A DNA stretch of 64,000 nucleotides from Apophysomyces variabilis. Lineage: Eukaryota; Mucoromycota; Mucoromycetes; Mucorales; Mucoraceae. Shown piece by piece: positions 50,625-61,752 of the stretch. A model generated the notes under the pieces. It was not told where the DNA came from and did no database searches. It was given only the letters and a program-made list of their open reading frames with translations. How positions within the stretch are numbered: position 1 is the stretch's first letter; each line of letters begins with the position of its first letter. A program made the position numbers and the translations under genes. The DNA lies in assembly GCA_002749535.1 (NCBI GenBank), contig MZZL01000397.1, positions 75,698 to 139,697 of the forward strand. The letters run 5' to 3'.

Positions 50625-52308
50625 ATGCGCATCCAGACCCTTTCGCTCTCTGCCATTGGCATATTGTTCCTCAGTACGGCCCAATTTGCCGTAGCTGACC
50701 CTGTAAGCCCATTCGAAACTGATCTCACTTTGGACAACTCGTATGGCGAGAGTTACCTTGCACCTTTTGCCAACGACAATGAACCTGAACCTGAATTCGA
50801 ATTGATCGATGACGACGAGGACGAAGACGTGAAAACAGTGACCCTAAGACGAAGAGGAGAAGATTGTGCCAAATACTACACTGGTGAGTTGCCAACATAG
50901 ATCACAGAAACACGCGAACTCTTCCTTAATTCATTAACACGATCAACAAGTGAACAGTGGCGATACGTGTAGCAAAATTGCCGGAAAATTCGGCATTGCT
51001 GTCAACAAGTTCTACGAATGGAATCCTCAAGTGAACAGTCATTGCACCAATTTATATCCTGGAAAGAAATATTGTGTCCAGTTTTCTTCTTATGGAAATG
51101 ATCCTAAATCGAGCTCTTCCTCTTCTTCCTCGAAATCGACCTCTAGCACGACTTCTTGCCAAAAGAAGCACAAAGGTAAATTGAGAGCAAATTTGACGGA
51201 ACAAAACGTCGACTCTATTTTCGGATCCTCATACCTTCTTTGGTAGTGACCAATTCGGACACCTGTACCAAGGTGGCGAACAAGTTCGGTATCACGCTCA
51301 ATGCGTTCTATGATATGAACCCCCAGGTCGATCGTAAGACGTGCAGCAATCTCATCACCGGCAAATACTACTGTGTCCAGTCCGGCAGTTCCTCCGTCTC
51401 GAACGAAAAGACACAGGACGATGACGACGAGTACGATTTGGATCAGGCCGTGACCAGCTTCGCTTCCAAGACGAAGAAGAAATCCTCTTCCAAGAAAAAA
51501 TCGAGCAATAAAAAGAAGTCGTCGTCTTCCAAAAAGAAAACCAGTAGCAAAGATAAGGATTCCAAGGTGACCGCCTCGAGCAAAGGAAAAGAACAGCGTA
51601 GACGCATTCAATCCGGAGCTGCTTTTACCTACTACTGGATTGCTCATCCTGAGAACTACAGTTCCGGTGGCAAGAAGGTCACTATCAAGACTTGCTCGGG
51701 CAAGGCCATTGCCAGTGTTCCTCAAAAGTACGCTGATGCCTTGGTGATGGAAGGCACTGGTGTCGTTGGCAACAAGATCGTCAATCTTGGTGGCTGTACC
51801 TGCAAGAACTATCAGTGCTTTATGGAACTCAGTAAGAAGGACAACCCCTATGGTTTGACATGTAAGCATCAAAAAAGCTGCTATTGACAGAAATGGGGTT
51901 CCCTTACCTAATATCCTTTCCTTTCTTTTGTTTAAAGCTCACGGAAGCGCACTCCGACCGTATATTACCATTGCTGCTAACGATATCAAGCGTAATACCA
52001 AAATTTATGTCCCTGCTCTGGATGGCATGAGTGTTCCCGGTTCCAACAAGAAGCACAATGGTTGTCTCTTGGTTGATGGTAAAGAATTAGAAAAAAAAAC
52101 AAACTTAATTTGTTTTGTTCCGTTTTTCCATGATATAGTTTTATTAACCCAAGTTTGTTCGTTTTTAGATCAAAGCTGGAGTTTCAGCTCGAGACATATT
52201 GACTTGTATGTGTACAAAATGAAGAATTACGAATCTCTTAAGAAGAACGGCATCAAGAAAGTCGATATCTACGAGGGAGGCAATTGTAATCTCCAAAATT
52301 ACATATAA
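50625..52308 (+). CDS. Secreted LysM-LysM protein with C-terminal 3D barrel domain
   Basis: Five exons (50625-50883, 50951-51175, 51247-51861, 51938-52078, 52169-52308) encode 459 aa. MRIQTLSLSAIGILFLSTA is a signal peptide; an acidic stretch ending in TLRRRGEDC suggests a Kex2-type site. Two LysM domains follow: VNSGDTCSKIAGKFGIAVNK with an LYPGKKYC end, and VTNSDTCTKVANKFGITLNA with LITGKYYC. After a long Ser/Lys linker (KKKSSSKKKSSNKKKSS) comes a domain with GTGVVGNKIVNLGGCTCKNY, YGLTSHGSALRPYITIAAND and CLLVDDQSWSFSSRHIDLYV. This fits the 3D domain (three Asp of a double-psi barrel, here Asp382, about 413/414 and 424), best known from bacterial peptidoglycan-active proteins. LysM domains bind chitin oligomers. 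Likely wall-associated. Whether the barrel has enzymatic activity is unknown. Confidence 0.88.
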
Positions 52309-52522
52309 AATAAGGAAGAACTCCTCACCAAAAAGATGGACGTCTGAAATAAACTCTATTTTTTCTGTATTTCTGTTTTCGGCGTTGAACATGGGTTTAA
52401 TTCATAAAGATATGGAATTATGGGAAATAGTTTCTGTTTCTGCAAAAGTCTCCGTTTTTGGGTGGGACAAGGCCTACCCTAAAAGGCGGTAAAAAGGCAC
52501 CTTGGTTCCATAACCTATTCCG

Positions 52523-53523
52523 TCAGGGCAACGTGTCAAAGTCGTCACTTAAGCCGAAGGATTGATTGAACGCTTTCTTCTCCATGCCAAAATGATTGAC
52601 ACAATAGGACTGAATTGTCCAGATATTCTCTGTCCATCGATTGGCAGCCTCTTTGGCTACCGCAGACGCCTTTTCTGTACAAGTTTTAAATGGCCAGAAA
52701 AGAAAAAAGCTTTTCTTCCTTTCGCGCCTTTCTTTTTCTTTTACCTTTTGCGGCGAACATAGCAGGATCTTTGTCTTTGTATTCTTGTAACGCAAGGCTT
52801 AGCGCACGCTCGGTCTCTTGAGCTTGTTTTAATTCTTTTAACACTTCTTCACGTTCATCCTGACATATTCGTTAATAGCATATCTCCTACGGCACTGTTG
52901 ACTAATATACTACTTACAGAAGGCTCTCGTCCAGTTTTAGCATCGACAATGGCATCTTCCAGCGACTTCTTTTTCTCCTCTTCTTGCTTAATCTTGTTTT
53001 TCAGGTCCTCGAGTCTATTTCGTTTCTAATACTCAATTTTTAAAATCTGCGATTCACCAACAAAGCGAGTTGGAAAAGTAATCTTACATGTTGTATTGCT
53101 GTAGATGGAAAAGACCAGTAATAGGTCGAGTTGCCGATTTTGTCTGTTGTGACTAATCCATCATCCACCAGACTGGTGAGCACTTCTTTTACAGACTGCG
53201 CAACTAGGAACATTTTGCATGAGATCCGTTTTATCTATGCTTCTCCATTGGTTTATCGTTCATTGGGCTAATTACCAATTCCTTTCTTTGGTGCAATCTT
53301 CTCAAGTTCTTTCAGTTGAAACACGTCGCTCTATGGGGGAGGGGCAAAAATGGAGTCAGCTACGAAGAAAAGAAATAAGAGTTTTGTCTTACTGTCTCAT
53401 GAAAGAGCTTTTCAAGTCGCTTGCGTTTCTCTTCTGCGGAGACACCTTTTCTAGACTGAGATCGCGGTCCATGAGTAAAATGTAGTTTTACTAATGCATG
53501 GGCGATTCACAGAACCTTACCAT
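52523..53523 (-). CDS. MND1: Meiotic recombination protein Mnd1
   Basis: Seven exons (53521-53523, 53393-53455, 53276-53330, 53088-53203, 52918-53025, 52745-52859, 52523-52674) encode 203 aa. The start [20 protein letters not shown], then [31 protein letters not shown] and [12 protein letters not shown] (winged helix), a long coiled coil ([20 protein letters not shown] to [14 protein letters not shown]) and the end [19 protein letters not shown] match Mnd1. With Hop2 it stimulates Dmc1/Rad51 strand invasion in meiosis. The ATG is the last coding triplet before the first intron: exon 1 contributes only Met. The gene's presence implies a meiotic pathway. All phases fit. Confidence 0.95.
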
Positions 53524-53614
53524 GGGTTTATGTAGCGTGGGTTTTTGACAAACAGGAACGGGAAAAGAAAAAGCGAAAGTGTCACGGGTCGCAAGAACAA
53601 AGTATTCCGCTTCG

Positions 53615-54442
53615 ATGTCTTTTTCTCGCTACATACCAACGAAAAAAATCTACGCTCCTAATGATCCCTTCTTTGAAGAAGGCAATATCGAATTACGCGC
53701 GATCTGGATGGGAAAATATGTGAAAAGCAAAGAACACATGGACATGATCCAACATGAAGCAGCACAACTGATCGAGTAAACTTCTTTTCTTTCATTCCTT
53801 TTGTCTTATAGCGCTTGAAGACAACAAGCCAATGGAAGCTATTCCTTTTTTTTATTCCATTTCTTAGGGACTACACACGCCCCATTTACTGTGAGCTTGA
53901 AAGCTGCGTAACCAATGGTTTGCCACTCGAGTTCCCCACGACAGCAGCCTACGAATTACACTACGAGACACAACATCGCAATGTATGCATTGTATGCCAA
54001 AGAATATTCCCCGGATCGCAATGGCTTCATTTACATTTGGACGAATGCCATAATGTCTTGAAACAAATGGAAAAAGACCGGGGGCAGCCTATTGTATGTG
54101 AAAGATCGTGTGGGATTGATCCACTTAACTCACGCTTCTGTCATCCCTCTTTTTTTTAATGTTTAGTATGAGTGTTTTGTGCAAACCTGCAATCAAAGGT
54201 TTGCAGACACCGATCTAAGAAGGCAGCATTTGATAGATCATCACAGTTATCCATCGTATTTTCCTTTTGATATTGTCATCACAGGCAATTTGTCATTTGA
54301 AGAACGACGAAAACACCAGATGGATCTTGATTTCACTACGGAAGATGCAGAGATGGAGGACGCTGACCTTAGGCCGCCTGATAATATGATCATTCCGCCA
54401 TCCATTTCTTTCGGCCAAGTCGAGCCAAGTGTATGGCGGTAA
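53615..54442 (+). CDS. C2H2 zinc-finger protein, ZNF511 family
   Basis: Three exons (53615-53775, 53868-54093, 54167-54442) encode 220 aa. A charged N-terminal part ends in HEAAQLIEDYTRPIYC. Three C2H2-like fingers follow: CELESC...YELHYETQH, CIVCQRIFPGSQWLHLHLDECH and CFVQTCNQRFADTDLRRQHLIDHH. Then YPSYFPFDI and an acidic tail. This matches ZNF511 (three fingers with the RIFPS and YPxxFRFD signatures); the vertebrate homologue has no settled role. The zinc ligands are intact in all three. An in-frame GTG at 53579 is a possible but unlikely earlier start. It is divergent from MND1 with about 90 bp between the two starts. Confidence 0.87.
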
Positions 54443-54535
54443 GAAAAAAAAAAGAAACAGTTTTACGGTTATTTTGTCCTTTTTTTTTTGGGTTTGCATT
54501 AGATTTTGTAATTTTTTCTTTTTACTCTATTCACG

Positions 54536-55487
54536 TTATACAAGCCTCTGTCGACGATCATTTTCCTGAATGACACGAATAATACCCTCCATAGCTTTTG
54601 TATCTGCTTCTCCTTTCTGGTCCAACCAGAATTTGGTTTGCTTTACCGCGGGCTTGATTCCTTTTAATCGTTCTAGTTCGTATTGCTTGTCGATCAGCTG
54701 TTGGTTCACTCGCCATGTGGAAAATAGACCTGTAGAGGGTTTGAGGTCGCGTAAGGCCAGTGTGGTCTGTCTTCGTCGGGCTAAAAGATCGAGAGTTTCG
54801 AGCGTAACAACGCTGTTAGGTGTTATCAGAGGTTGATCTTGTAGTGTAGCCGTTGCTCGCTTGGCAGATGTGTGAAGATGGATGGTATTGATATAGGGTG
54901 ACAGCAGGTAATGCAAAGCCCCGGTTGAACACGTACTGGCAATCAGGGCTGCAACAAGATAATTCAGTAGGATGTATCGCACCGTGGATTCTTAGGATAA
55001 GTTTTGAATAACTCTGAAACGTCATTTTTTTGGTCTTTTCCGAACCATGACAGACACCAAAAAAAAAAGCATATAACACCAAAAAGAAAGAGGAAAAAGG
55101 GAAAAAAGTAGAGACTTACCACCAAGAAACATATAACCATTCAATCCTGTTGCTTGTACTATAAGAAGACAGGTCAATGGAAGAGGAACTATATTTTTAC
55201 TGCTGTCTTTCTTACCGGCTGGTGAGTCCCAGAAGTACATAACCGCGGGCGTAGATACAGAAGAAATCTATAGTGCGATCATGTTTTAGTCACTCCATGC
55301 CGCCTACATTAACATGTGTATTCTTTACTCCAAGTGTTGACAGAGAGAACATCTTGATAAATTTTACAAGGATAGCATTAGGCGATCTGTAGACTAAGTT
55401 TTTCGAGGTGTTTGTGGTAGCGCTCGTAGTGTATAAGCGGGCATGGGCGACATGGCCGCATACCCTGGTAAGGTTTGTCAGGGACAT
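54536..55487 (-). CDS. TMEM70-family mitochondrial membrane protein
   Basis: Four exons (55329-55487, 55216-55267, 55120-55158, 54536-54990) encode 234 aa. The N-terminus MSLTNLTRVCGHVAHARLYT is an Arg/Ser presequence with likely cleavage near LYTTSATTN. The core FIKMFSLSTLGISSVSTPA followed by VQATGLNGYMFLG and ESTVRYILLNYLVAALIAS holds the two membrane segments of the TMEM70/TMEM186/TMEM223 family, with HYLLSPYINTIHLHTS after them. A matrix tail includes DLLARRRQTTLALRDLKPS. Human TMEM70 assists complex V (and I) assembly. Which of the three relatives this corresponds to is uncertain. Another in-frame ATG occurs at 55541. The intron phases agree. Confidence 0.75.
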
Positions 55488-55820
55488 GGTACGGTGTGTC
55501 AAAGGGAAAGGGATCGAAGTCAGTCCGATAGTCACACCCATAGCGGAAGTCGCACTTCGCTTCTGGCCCGCTTATCCGTTCTCAACGATCGTCATAAAGC
55601 CTTCTGGCATGCAACCGATCTCTTTTAGTGTTTAAATCAAACATGCATATCTCTTGCTTTTTCTATTCAATACGATGCGCTTAAATTTGGCTTCTGTGAT
55701 CATGCAGTTTATATTTTATTTAACAGGGAAAAAGTAATCAGACTAGATAGTTTTGTACAGTGAGAAGAGTATGAGGAATTACATAATCGGAAGAAGATGA
55801 GGGTGAATAGGGTGGATATT
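55488..55820. other. Short intergenic region
   Basis: Upstream of the TMEM70-like start and downstream of the 82-aa ORF. Apart from overlapping shadow ORFs it holds nothing recognisable. Confidence 0.35.
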
Positions 55821-56069
55821 TCACTCATCAAAGACGGCATTGATGGTGGGACTGAAGGGAGCAGCAGAAGTGTCGGAAGTAAGACCTTGAGGTGAATAGA
55901 CAGTTTCATGGGTTAGAGGCACGACTTGATGGTGATGATGGTGCATTTCAATTTGTTCTTGAGTGGTATCGGGTATGGAGGTTGTGTGTAAGCGCCTGGC
56001 TAAGACGGCAGACCTTGTGGCAAGAGGCAGCGGAGAGCGGAGAATGGAGAATTTGATGATGACAGACAT
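55821..56069 (-). CDS. Small putative mitochondrial protein, 82 aa
   Basis: An uninterrupted ORF of 82 codons starts MSVIIKFSILRSPLPLATRS and has an Arg-rich, Ser/Thr-containing amphipathic leader ending AVLARRLHTTS, a good mitochondrial presequence with a plausible cut after ARR or RRL. The mature part has a run of five His and Ser/Pro/Thr-rich sequence (PLTHETVYSPQGLTSDTSAA). No family is known to me. It is single-exon, unlike most neighbours, which leaves some doubt that it is a real gene, but composition and start context support it. Any role would be guesswork. Confidence 0.5.
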   Translation of the reverse strand: MSVIIKFSILRSPLPLATRSAVLARRLHTTSIPDTTQEQIEMHHHHHQVVPLTHETVYSPQGLTSDTSAAPFSPTINAVFDE

Positions 56070-57173
56070 TTTCGTGTATATCGTCTTTTGAAGAAACAGC
56101 GGGGAAGAGTAGAATATGCTATTGACGGAAGGTTTTGTGGGCCTTTTTATTTATAAGTGAGATCGAGTCTTGACCAAAAGTTTCGCTTCAGGATGGTTAG
56201 GATGGCGGAATCTGTTAGCTTATATGGCCTCTCATCCAATCATTTTCGGCTGAGGCCAATAGCACGCCTATCGATTCGTCGAACCTCGCTTGGATTCCCT
56301 AATATATCATCGTATCCGAGGTTATCGCTCGGTCTGTGCCTCCTCCCCACGTCCCCAATTCTATGTTTGATAACCAATCCACGTAACGCTATGATCCAAA
56401 TCATGATGAATTACAACCCCTATTGGTCATGTTGAGTTGCGTGTTTGCAGAATGACCCCATCGTAGTTCGTATCTATACATCGAGTATCAGTCCAAGCTC
56501 GAATATATCAGGTCATTTTCTATTCATGCTCGCCATAACCGACTTCCCCAACGCGACGCTATCATTTTTGATACAGATGCGTATTAAACAATTGTAAAAG
56601 CAAGCAAAATGTAAACTAGAAAAGATGTTACTGTCCAACCCTTGAATCACCTCACCCTTGTTCTTTTTTCAGCTTGCACGAGGATTCCCTTCGTATCAAA
56701 TCTTCGGAGTCTCGTTCTGACATGCAAGCCGAAATTGACACCTCGGAATGATTGACAGACTATCTATATGCAAGAGTAAAAATCCAACTCATTCGTGGCC
56801 CATCATTTGAAACGTGCAATTCTACACGCAGTTACATCTCTTTATCACTTATTCAATGTGTTCCTGTATCATCCTGCTACAAAAACCGCTTTCCTGTTTC
56901 TTATTGCCGTTTCGCACACGTCTTCTTTATCTCTGTACGCGACCCGCATTTGTAACATTGCCCATTCATCCAAGCATAGCTGGCTATCAGCAAAAATTTG
57001 CCTCTCGAGAATGCTAGAAAAGTCCTTAGCCATTTGGGGACTTTCAGAGCATGAAATAATCATTTGTCTACCAATTAGGTAATCTTGCAATCCATATAGA
57101 TACCCATACATTGTATATCCCATGGGGTTTTTATTATTACTATTTCACTATTTACAATGTGTACAAGGGAATA
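56070..57173. other. Intergenic, no gene seen
   Basis: About 1.1 kb between the 82-aa ORF and SWC2 stop. ORFs at 56157-56435 (plus) and 56869-57123 (minus, starts MGYTMYGYLYGLQ) have no recognisable features. No repeat structure was noticed. Confidence 0.4.
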
Positions 57174-58741
57174 TCAGGCATTTGTTGCCTCCACTGCCGA
57201 AGCCGGTGAAAGCGTCTTCTGTGTAGTTCGGTGTCTTGTTCGTCGGGTAGTAGGTGATGTAACTACGTTAGCTGCAGTGGCGACCTCTGCTTCTTTCTTT
57301 TCCGCAAGCCATTTTGGGTATCGGATCGTCCCATCTTCAAGCGACCAGTCATCTTGTTCTTTCCATTTACCAGATAACATTCGGTCCCAGCCTTCTGGGA
57401 CCCCAGCTGCACCGCGCTGATTTCCTAGATGGATACCCAATGTCGAGGACCAGTTCATTTCATGAGAAAGGCATGCCTGGATTATATCGTATGCTTTTTT
57501 GTTCGCGTATGGGACGAGTGTCCGAGGGTCACGGTATCGTGCAGTCAATCCAGTAATGGGACAAATAAATGGTTTAGCCGGCTTCGGTTCTCGATGAATC
57601 CAAGATTTCAGGGCTGGTATAAGATCCAAACGATCGAGATCACGATCATTGACACCCGTCGTTTTAATCTCTTCTGGTCCATCTTCCTTCAAATTCAAGA
57701 AAGAGACAAGGTTTCGCCCCTCCATGTCACCTCGGTCGAAATCGTATTTTGCTTGCCATGCAACAGCCGCAGGATCAGTAATCTCTGACACTACATTCTT
57801 ATTGTTCTCGCAAGTAATCATAATAAGTTTGCGACGTTTAGGGCGTTCCTCAGGTGTTCCTTCCGTAAAAGAATGGTACCGGACAAATGGGCCCACCATC
57901 CGCTTGTTATCTTTCTTTTTTGCCTTTGCTTTCCGCTCCGCTTCCATCTGCTGCCATTGTTCTAACGATTTCCTATTTTCTTCCTCAGTGATGGCAGCCT
58001 CTGCCAGTAATTCCTCTTGTGTCAAACGACGTGTTGTCGGTTTTTCACGCTTCGGTAACTGAGACTGTGTTCTAGCTGCTAAGCAATTGAAATGTCTACA
58101 AAATGCTATCCCTTACCTTTCGCATTTCGCTTTCTCTCAGTTGCTCTTCAACATATAATCGATTTAAAATCGTGTTTGTACGTGACGACTGACGTGTAGC
58201 TGAAGATGGTGATGAGTCCAAAGTAACTGCTGGCTTTTCTCTGGGCCTTTTTAATGATCGTTCTTTCTTTTGAGCTGGTGGCAAGCGAGCTTTCACTTGA
58301 ACAGCCTGCTGGTGTCGAATTGCCGCTCTTCGTGCCTACCATCGCAATTGTCTTAGGCATTGTACCAATAACGCATAAACATACATTACCTGCCGTTCTT
58401 CCATTGCAATCTCTTTATCTTGCTGTAATCCGAGATCTTCTTGTTCTTGTTCTCCTTCAGAAGAATTTATGTCGAAGTCCGAATCGACAACATCTTCTAC
58501 TTCTTCCTCCGCTAATCAAGACGTGCGTCAGTATCCAAATAGATAGTTTTCTTTTATATTACGTTTGGTAAGGAATTCTTCGTCGTCGCTCCCATTATCT
58601 TCAAACAACTCCTCCATGTCGATTTCATTCTCCAGCAATGCACGCATGCTATTTTAATTAGACAAGTTTATATATAGGCTACTTGAATTATTACCGATTC
58701 CCGGCATTAGATCGACGCTCTCGCTGCTGGACAAACGACAT
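57174..58741 (-). CDS. SWC2: SWR1-complex subunit Swc2 (YL1/Vps72), histone H2A.Z chaperone
   Basis: Five exons (58695-58741, 58563-58648, 58390-58511, 58117-58335, 57174-58064) encode 454 aa. The start MSFVQQRERRSNAGNRMRAL and an acidic block (LFEDNGSDDEEFL, EEEVEDVVDSDFD) form the H2A.Z-binding N-terminus. A basic middle (KKERSLKRPREKPAV) contains TRRLTQEELLAEAAITE, a YL1 hallmark. The C-terminal YL1 domain has FICPITGLTARYRDPRT and LVPYANKKAYDIIQ. The protein helps SWR1 deposit H2A.Z in nucleosomes. The last exon begins at an acceptor beyond the nearest AG, the only one that preserves frame. C-terminal Thr/Arg-rich tail is variable. Confidence 0.94.
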
Positions 58742-59233
58742 TTTCAGGCCATGAATGTGATCAATTGAAAGGACTCGTCAATTTAATCCTGAGTTCAAAA
58801 AGTGACCGTTTTTCTCTCGTATGGCGACACCCGTTGGCATGATTGAATGGAGGCGGAAAGGAAAGCCCACAGATCTTTCCTCCTGCAAGTTGGAATTTGC
58901 AACGCAATCATAGCTGCGTGTTAAACATATAGATATTTTTTGTAAAGTTTAGGTTTAATCTCATTCTTCTTTAACTGCCTGAGTCCCTGTGGCAAAAGAT
59001 TTTGAATAAGAGCAGATTTCCATAGATTATCAAATGATAAAGACCGGTGGAAACACTGACAGAGACTATCACTAAGTGAAAAATCGAGGCAAGAAAAGAG
59101 CTCCACGCTGATTTTACCGACCACAACGTTCATGCTTATACACAAAAATACTACCTTCTCTTTGCGTATTTGACGCAAGCATGTATCTTTTATAATAAAA
59201 CTAGGTATTACGTAGAAAAGAAATATTTTAGCT
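58742..59233. other. Intergenic between SWC2 start and AFI1 stop
   Basis: About 490 bp with the SWC2 promoter on the left. A minus ORF at 58921-59178 (starts MRQIRKEKVVFLC) has no recognisable domain. Nothing else is supported. Confidence 0.4.
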
Positions 59234-61752
59234 TCATAATGCAGTTACTGAACCATTATTAATTTCAGCCCGAGACATTCTATCATAGGTCATCTTTTGA
59301 AACCGTGATAGCCCTTGAATAAATTTAACACCTGTCTATAGCAAATCGATGAGGACAAACTAAGACTCTAGGTAGTCATTGCCAATGCTTACCGGATTGT
59401 TTTCTAACCTTCTGAACAATTCAACTGTATAACGACGTACACTAGCAGACGAGTGAAAGAGACCCATAGCTAATGGTGTTAGTCCACCCTGGTGCTGAGG
59501 CAAGAAAGACAAAAACTGGACATTTATACATAAGAAGCAATGGAAAAACTTTAGTGTAAGCTATGATCATCGCATATACTTACCTCAATGATCTGTTTAT
59601 CTGTAACAATATCTTTTAAAAATGCTTCGTACATCGCCATAACCTCAGATTCGGGAAGATTTCTTAACCGTTTTAGTTTAGCCATCTGCGCATATACATC
59701 CAAACTTCCCAAGCTCGTGTTTTGCAACCAAATGCTAATATCCTTGGTAATGTCGTCAGAATGAGTAAAATTACGTTATGAATGTTCGCTTACTTTCTGA
59801 AAGTACTTGTACGATATCGTACGCCTCCAGCCTTCAATACGGTTAGCGTTAATCGCAAGTTCTCTTTGCTTAAAACTTTCATCTGGAAAGACTAGGCCGC
59901 AACCAAGCAACCCGGTACTATCCTTCTCCTGGCTTCTTGGCCAACCTATTTTGGTTTGATGATAAACTTCTTCTTCGTACAGAGCCGCTAATCGTACGAT
60001 GCGAGCTACATATTCCTGAAACTTTGCTCGGATGGATGTCTCCCCATAATGCGCTTGGATAGAAGCAAGTACCTATATGGATATGTACATCACATCTGGT
60101 TATCATGCCATCAATTTTTACGGAAAAATAGAAAAGATGCTTGCATCATTCATAAACTCAGCGTCCGTATCGCGTTCTTTTCCGGTTTTTTCTTCAGTTT
60201 TACTCAGTGAATTAATCGAGTTGGAGCGGCCGGATAGATTGTCTTCTGTGCCAGTTGAAGCGATGGACTGCTTTCGAACACTCGGCATCTCTATATCCTT
60301 GCTTACTGTAATTTTTCCAGTACTAATATTGCATAGTACATCCCACCACGCCGTATGCTCTTCATAGGTCGGATTTGTAACACCAGCAATAAATCCAGGG
60401 CTGTGATAATGTTAGCAATGGTCAATTCTTTCGTATGATGCTGCGCCGTATGTACCATTTTAGCAAATCATCCACGCTAGTCAAATTGGTGTAGGGGAAT
60501 GCACGCTCGGTAAACCCTCTCAGGACAGTTCCGCAGCCACTACCCAGTGCACATGCTGCCAAAACATAATTAGCTACCTCTCCAGACGGATGGCCGTAAC
60601 CTAAGAAAATGATGCGCTTCTGTGTCAAAAGAGCGTTTAGCAGCAATAATATCGGATGCGTGTGTGAACCACTGCTATCTAAATGTGGATGGTGCGGGTT
60701 GGGAGAACCCGGATAAGGTGCAGGTGGAGAAAAAGTAGTGATCAGCTTGATCAGTGAAAACTGGAAAAAGGCTTCTTTAATCGGCTACCGCTTTGTAATA
60801 GAGGACAGCACTTACATCTCCTACTTCCTCGGCATTTACAGTAAGTGGTATCCGAATAGGCAGTTTGATCCCTTCATATTCAATTTTCGTCTCAAAAAAA
60901 TGACGATCTTTTCCCAAAGCAGGTAGTATTTCCCTCTTTTGACCTGACGCCAAATCGATATAAGTCCCCCGCCTTAATTTATTTCCCTCTTCATCAACGG
61001 TCTGCTCCGCTTCTGTCGATACGGGTATTGTATGCTGTGGTGATCGATCTTCGTCTACAAACATTTCTTCAAACATCGTCTTATTGTCAGATGCTCTTAG
61101 GATTTGGCGCTCGTGCCAAGTCAGTTTTGGCATCCGAGAAAGATCCATCGAATTCACTGCCTTGTATAACGATTCAAGTATCTCTCTCGACGGATTCTCG
61201 AAATATTTCTCCATCGCCAACAACAGCACGGGCTATAATAGACTGACTTTGAACAAAGCGCTTCCTATAGATGGTATATGTACCTTGTAGATGTGAAGAA
61301 ATTGATGACGAGTACAAATAGCCATGGCTTTAACCCGAGCGCCTCTAAGAAAATAGTTTAGGTGAAGGGAGGTCCAAAGATGATTTGTTGTTCAAGCCAA
61401 CCTTCGTGCCGTAGCATCGTGCTTCGTTCGGACGAGGTTGAGAACATAGAGTAACGGTTTTTCGGCGTCGTCTCGTACAATATCCTGTTCTTTCTCCGGA
61501 TCAGGAATCATTTGGTTCAAACAGAAGATTGTCCAATCCTCCGCTCGTAAATGCGCTCCGTCTGGTAGCATAAGTTCAGATAACACGCTACAGATCACAG
61601 CATTCAGTCTTTTCTTCCGAAAGCTTGACTGGGACACTCAACTGTTCATCTGTCCCTGTCTCGGAGGGGTATTGGTACTCTAACGATGCGCCCTTGTCAA
61701 TGTCAAATTCTGCCAGCAGAATGTAATGAACATGTTGGTCACTAGATGACAT
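59234..61752 (-). CDS. AFI1: Afi1-like Arf3-interacting polarity protein (DENN-type)
   Basis: Ten exons (61643-61752, 61402-61587, 61284-61344, 60816-61232, 60456-60760, 60145-60400, 59794-60072, 59584-59742, 59393-59515, 59234-59335) encode 665 aa. The start [19 protein letters not shown] with [39 protein letters not shown] and the later [20 protein letters not shown] and [20 protein letters not shown] match Afi1/MesA, which carry an Afi1 docking domain and a SPA (stabilisation of polarity axis) region. Yeast Afi1 binds Arf3-GTP and acts in polarised growth and bud-site selection. The DENN-type fold is inferred. The intron between exons 6 and 7 has a GC donor (see findings). An upstream in-frame ATG exists at 61794. 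All phases fit. Confidence 0.9.
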
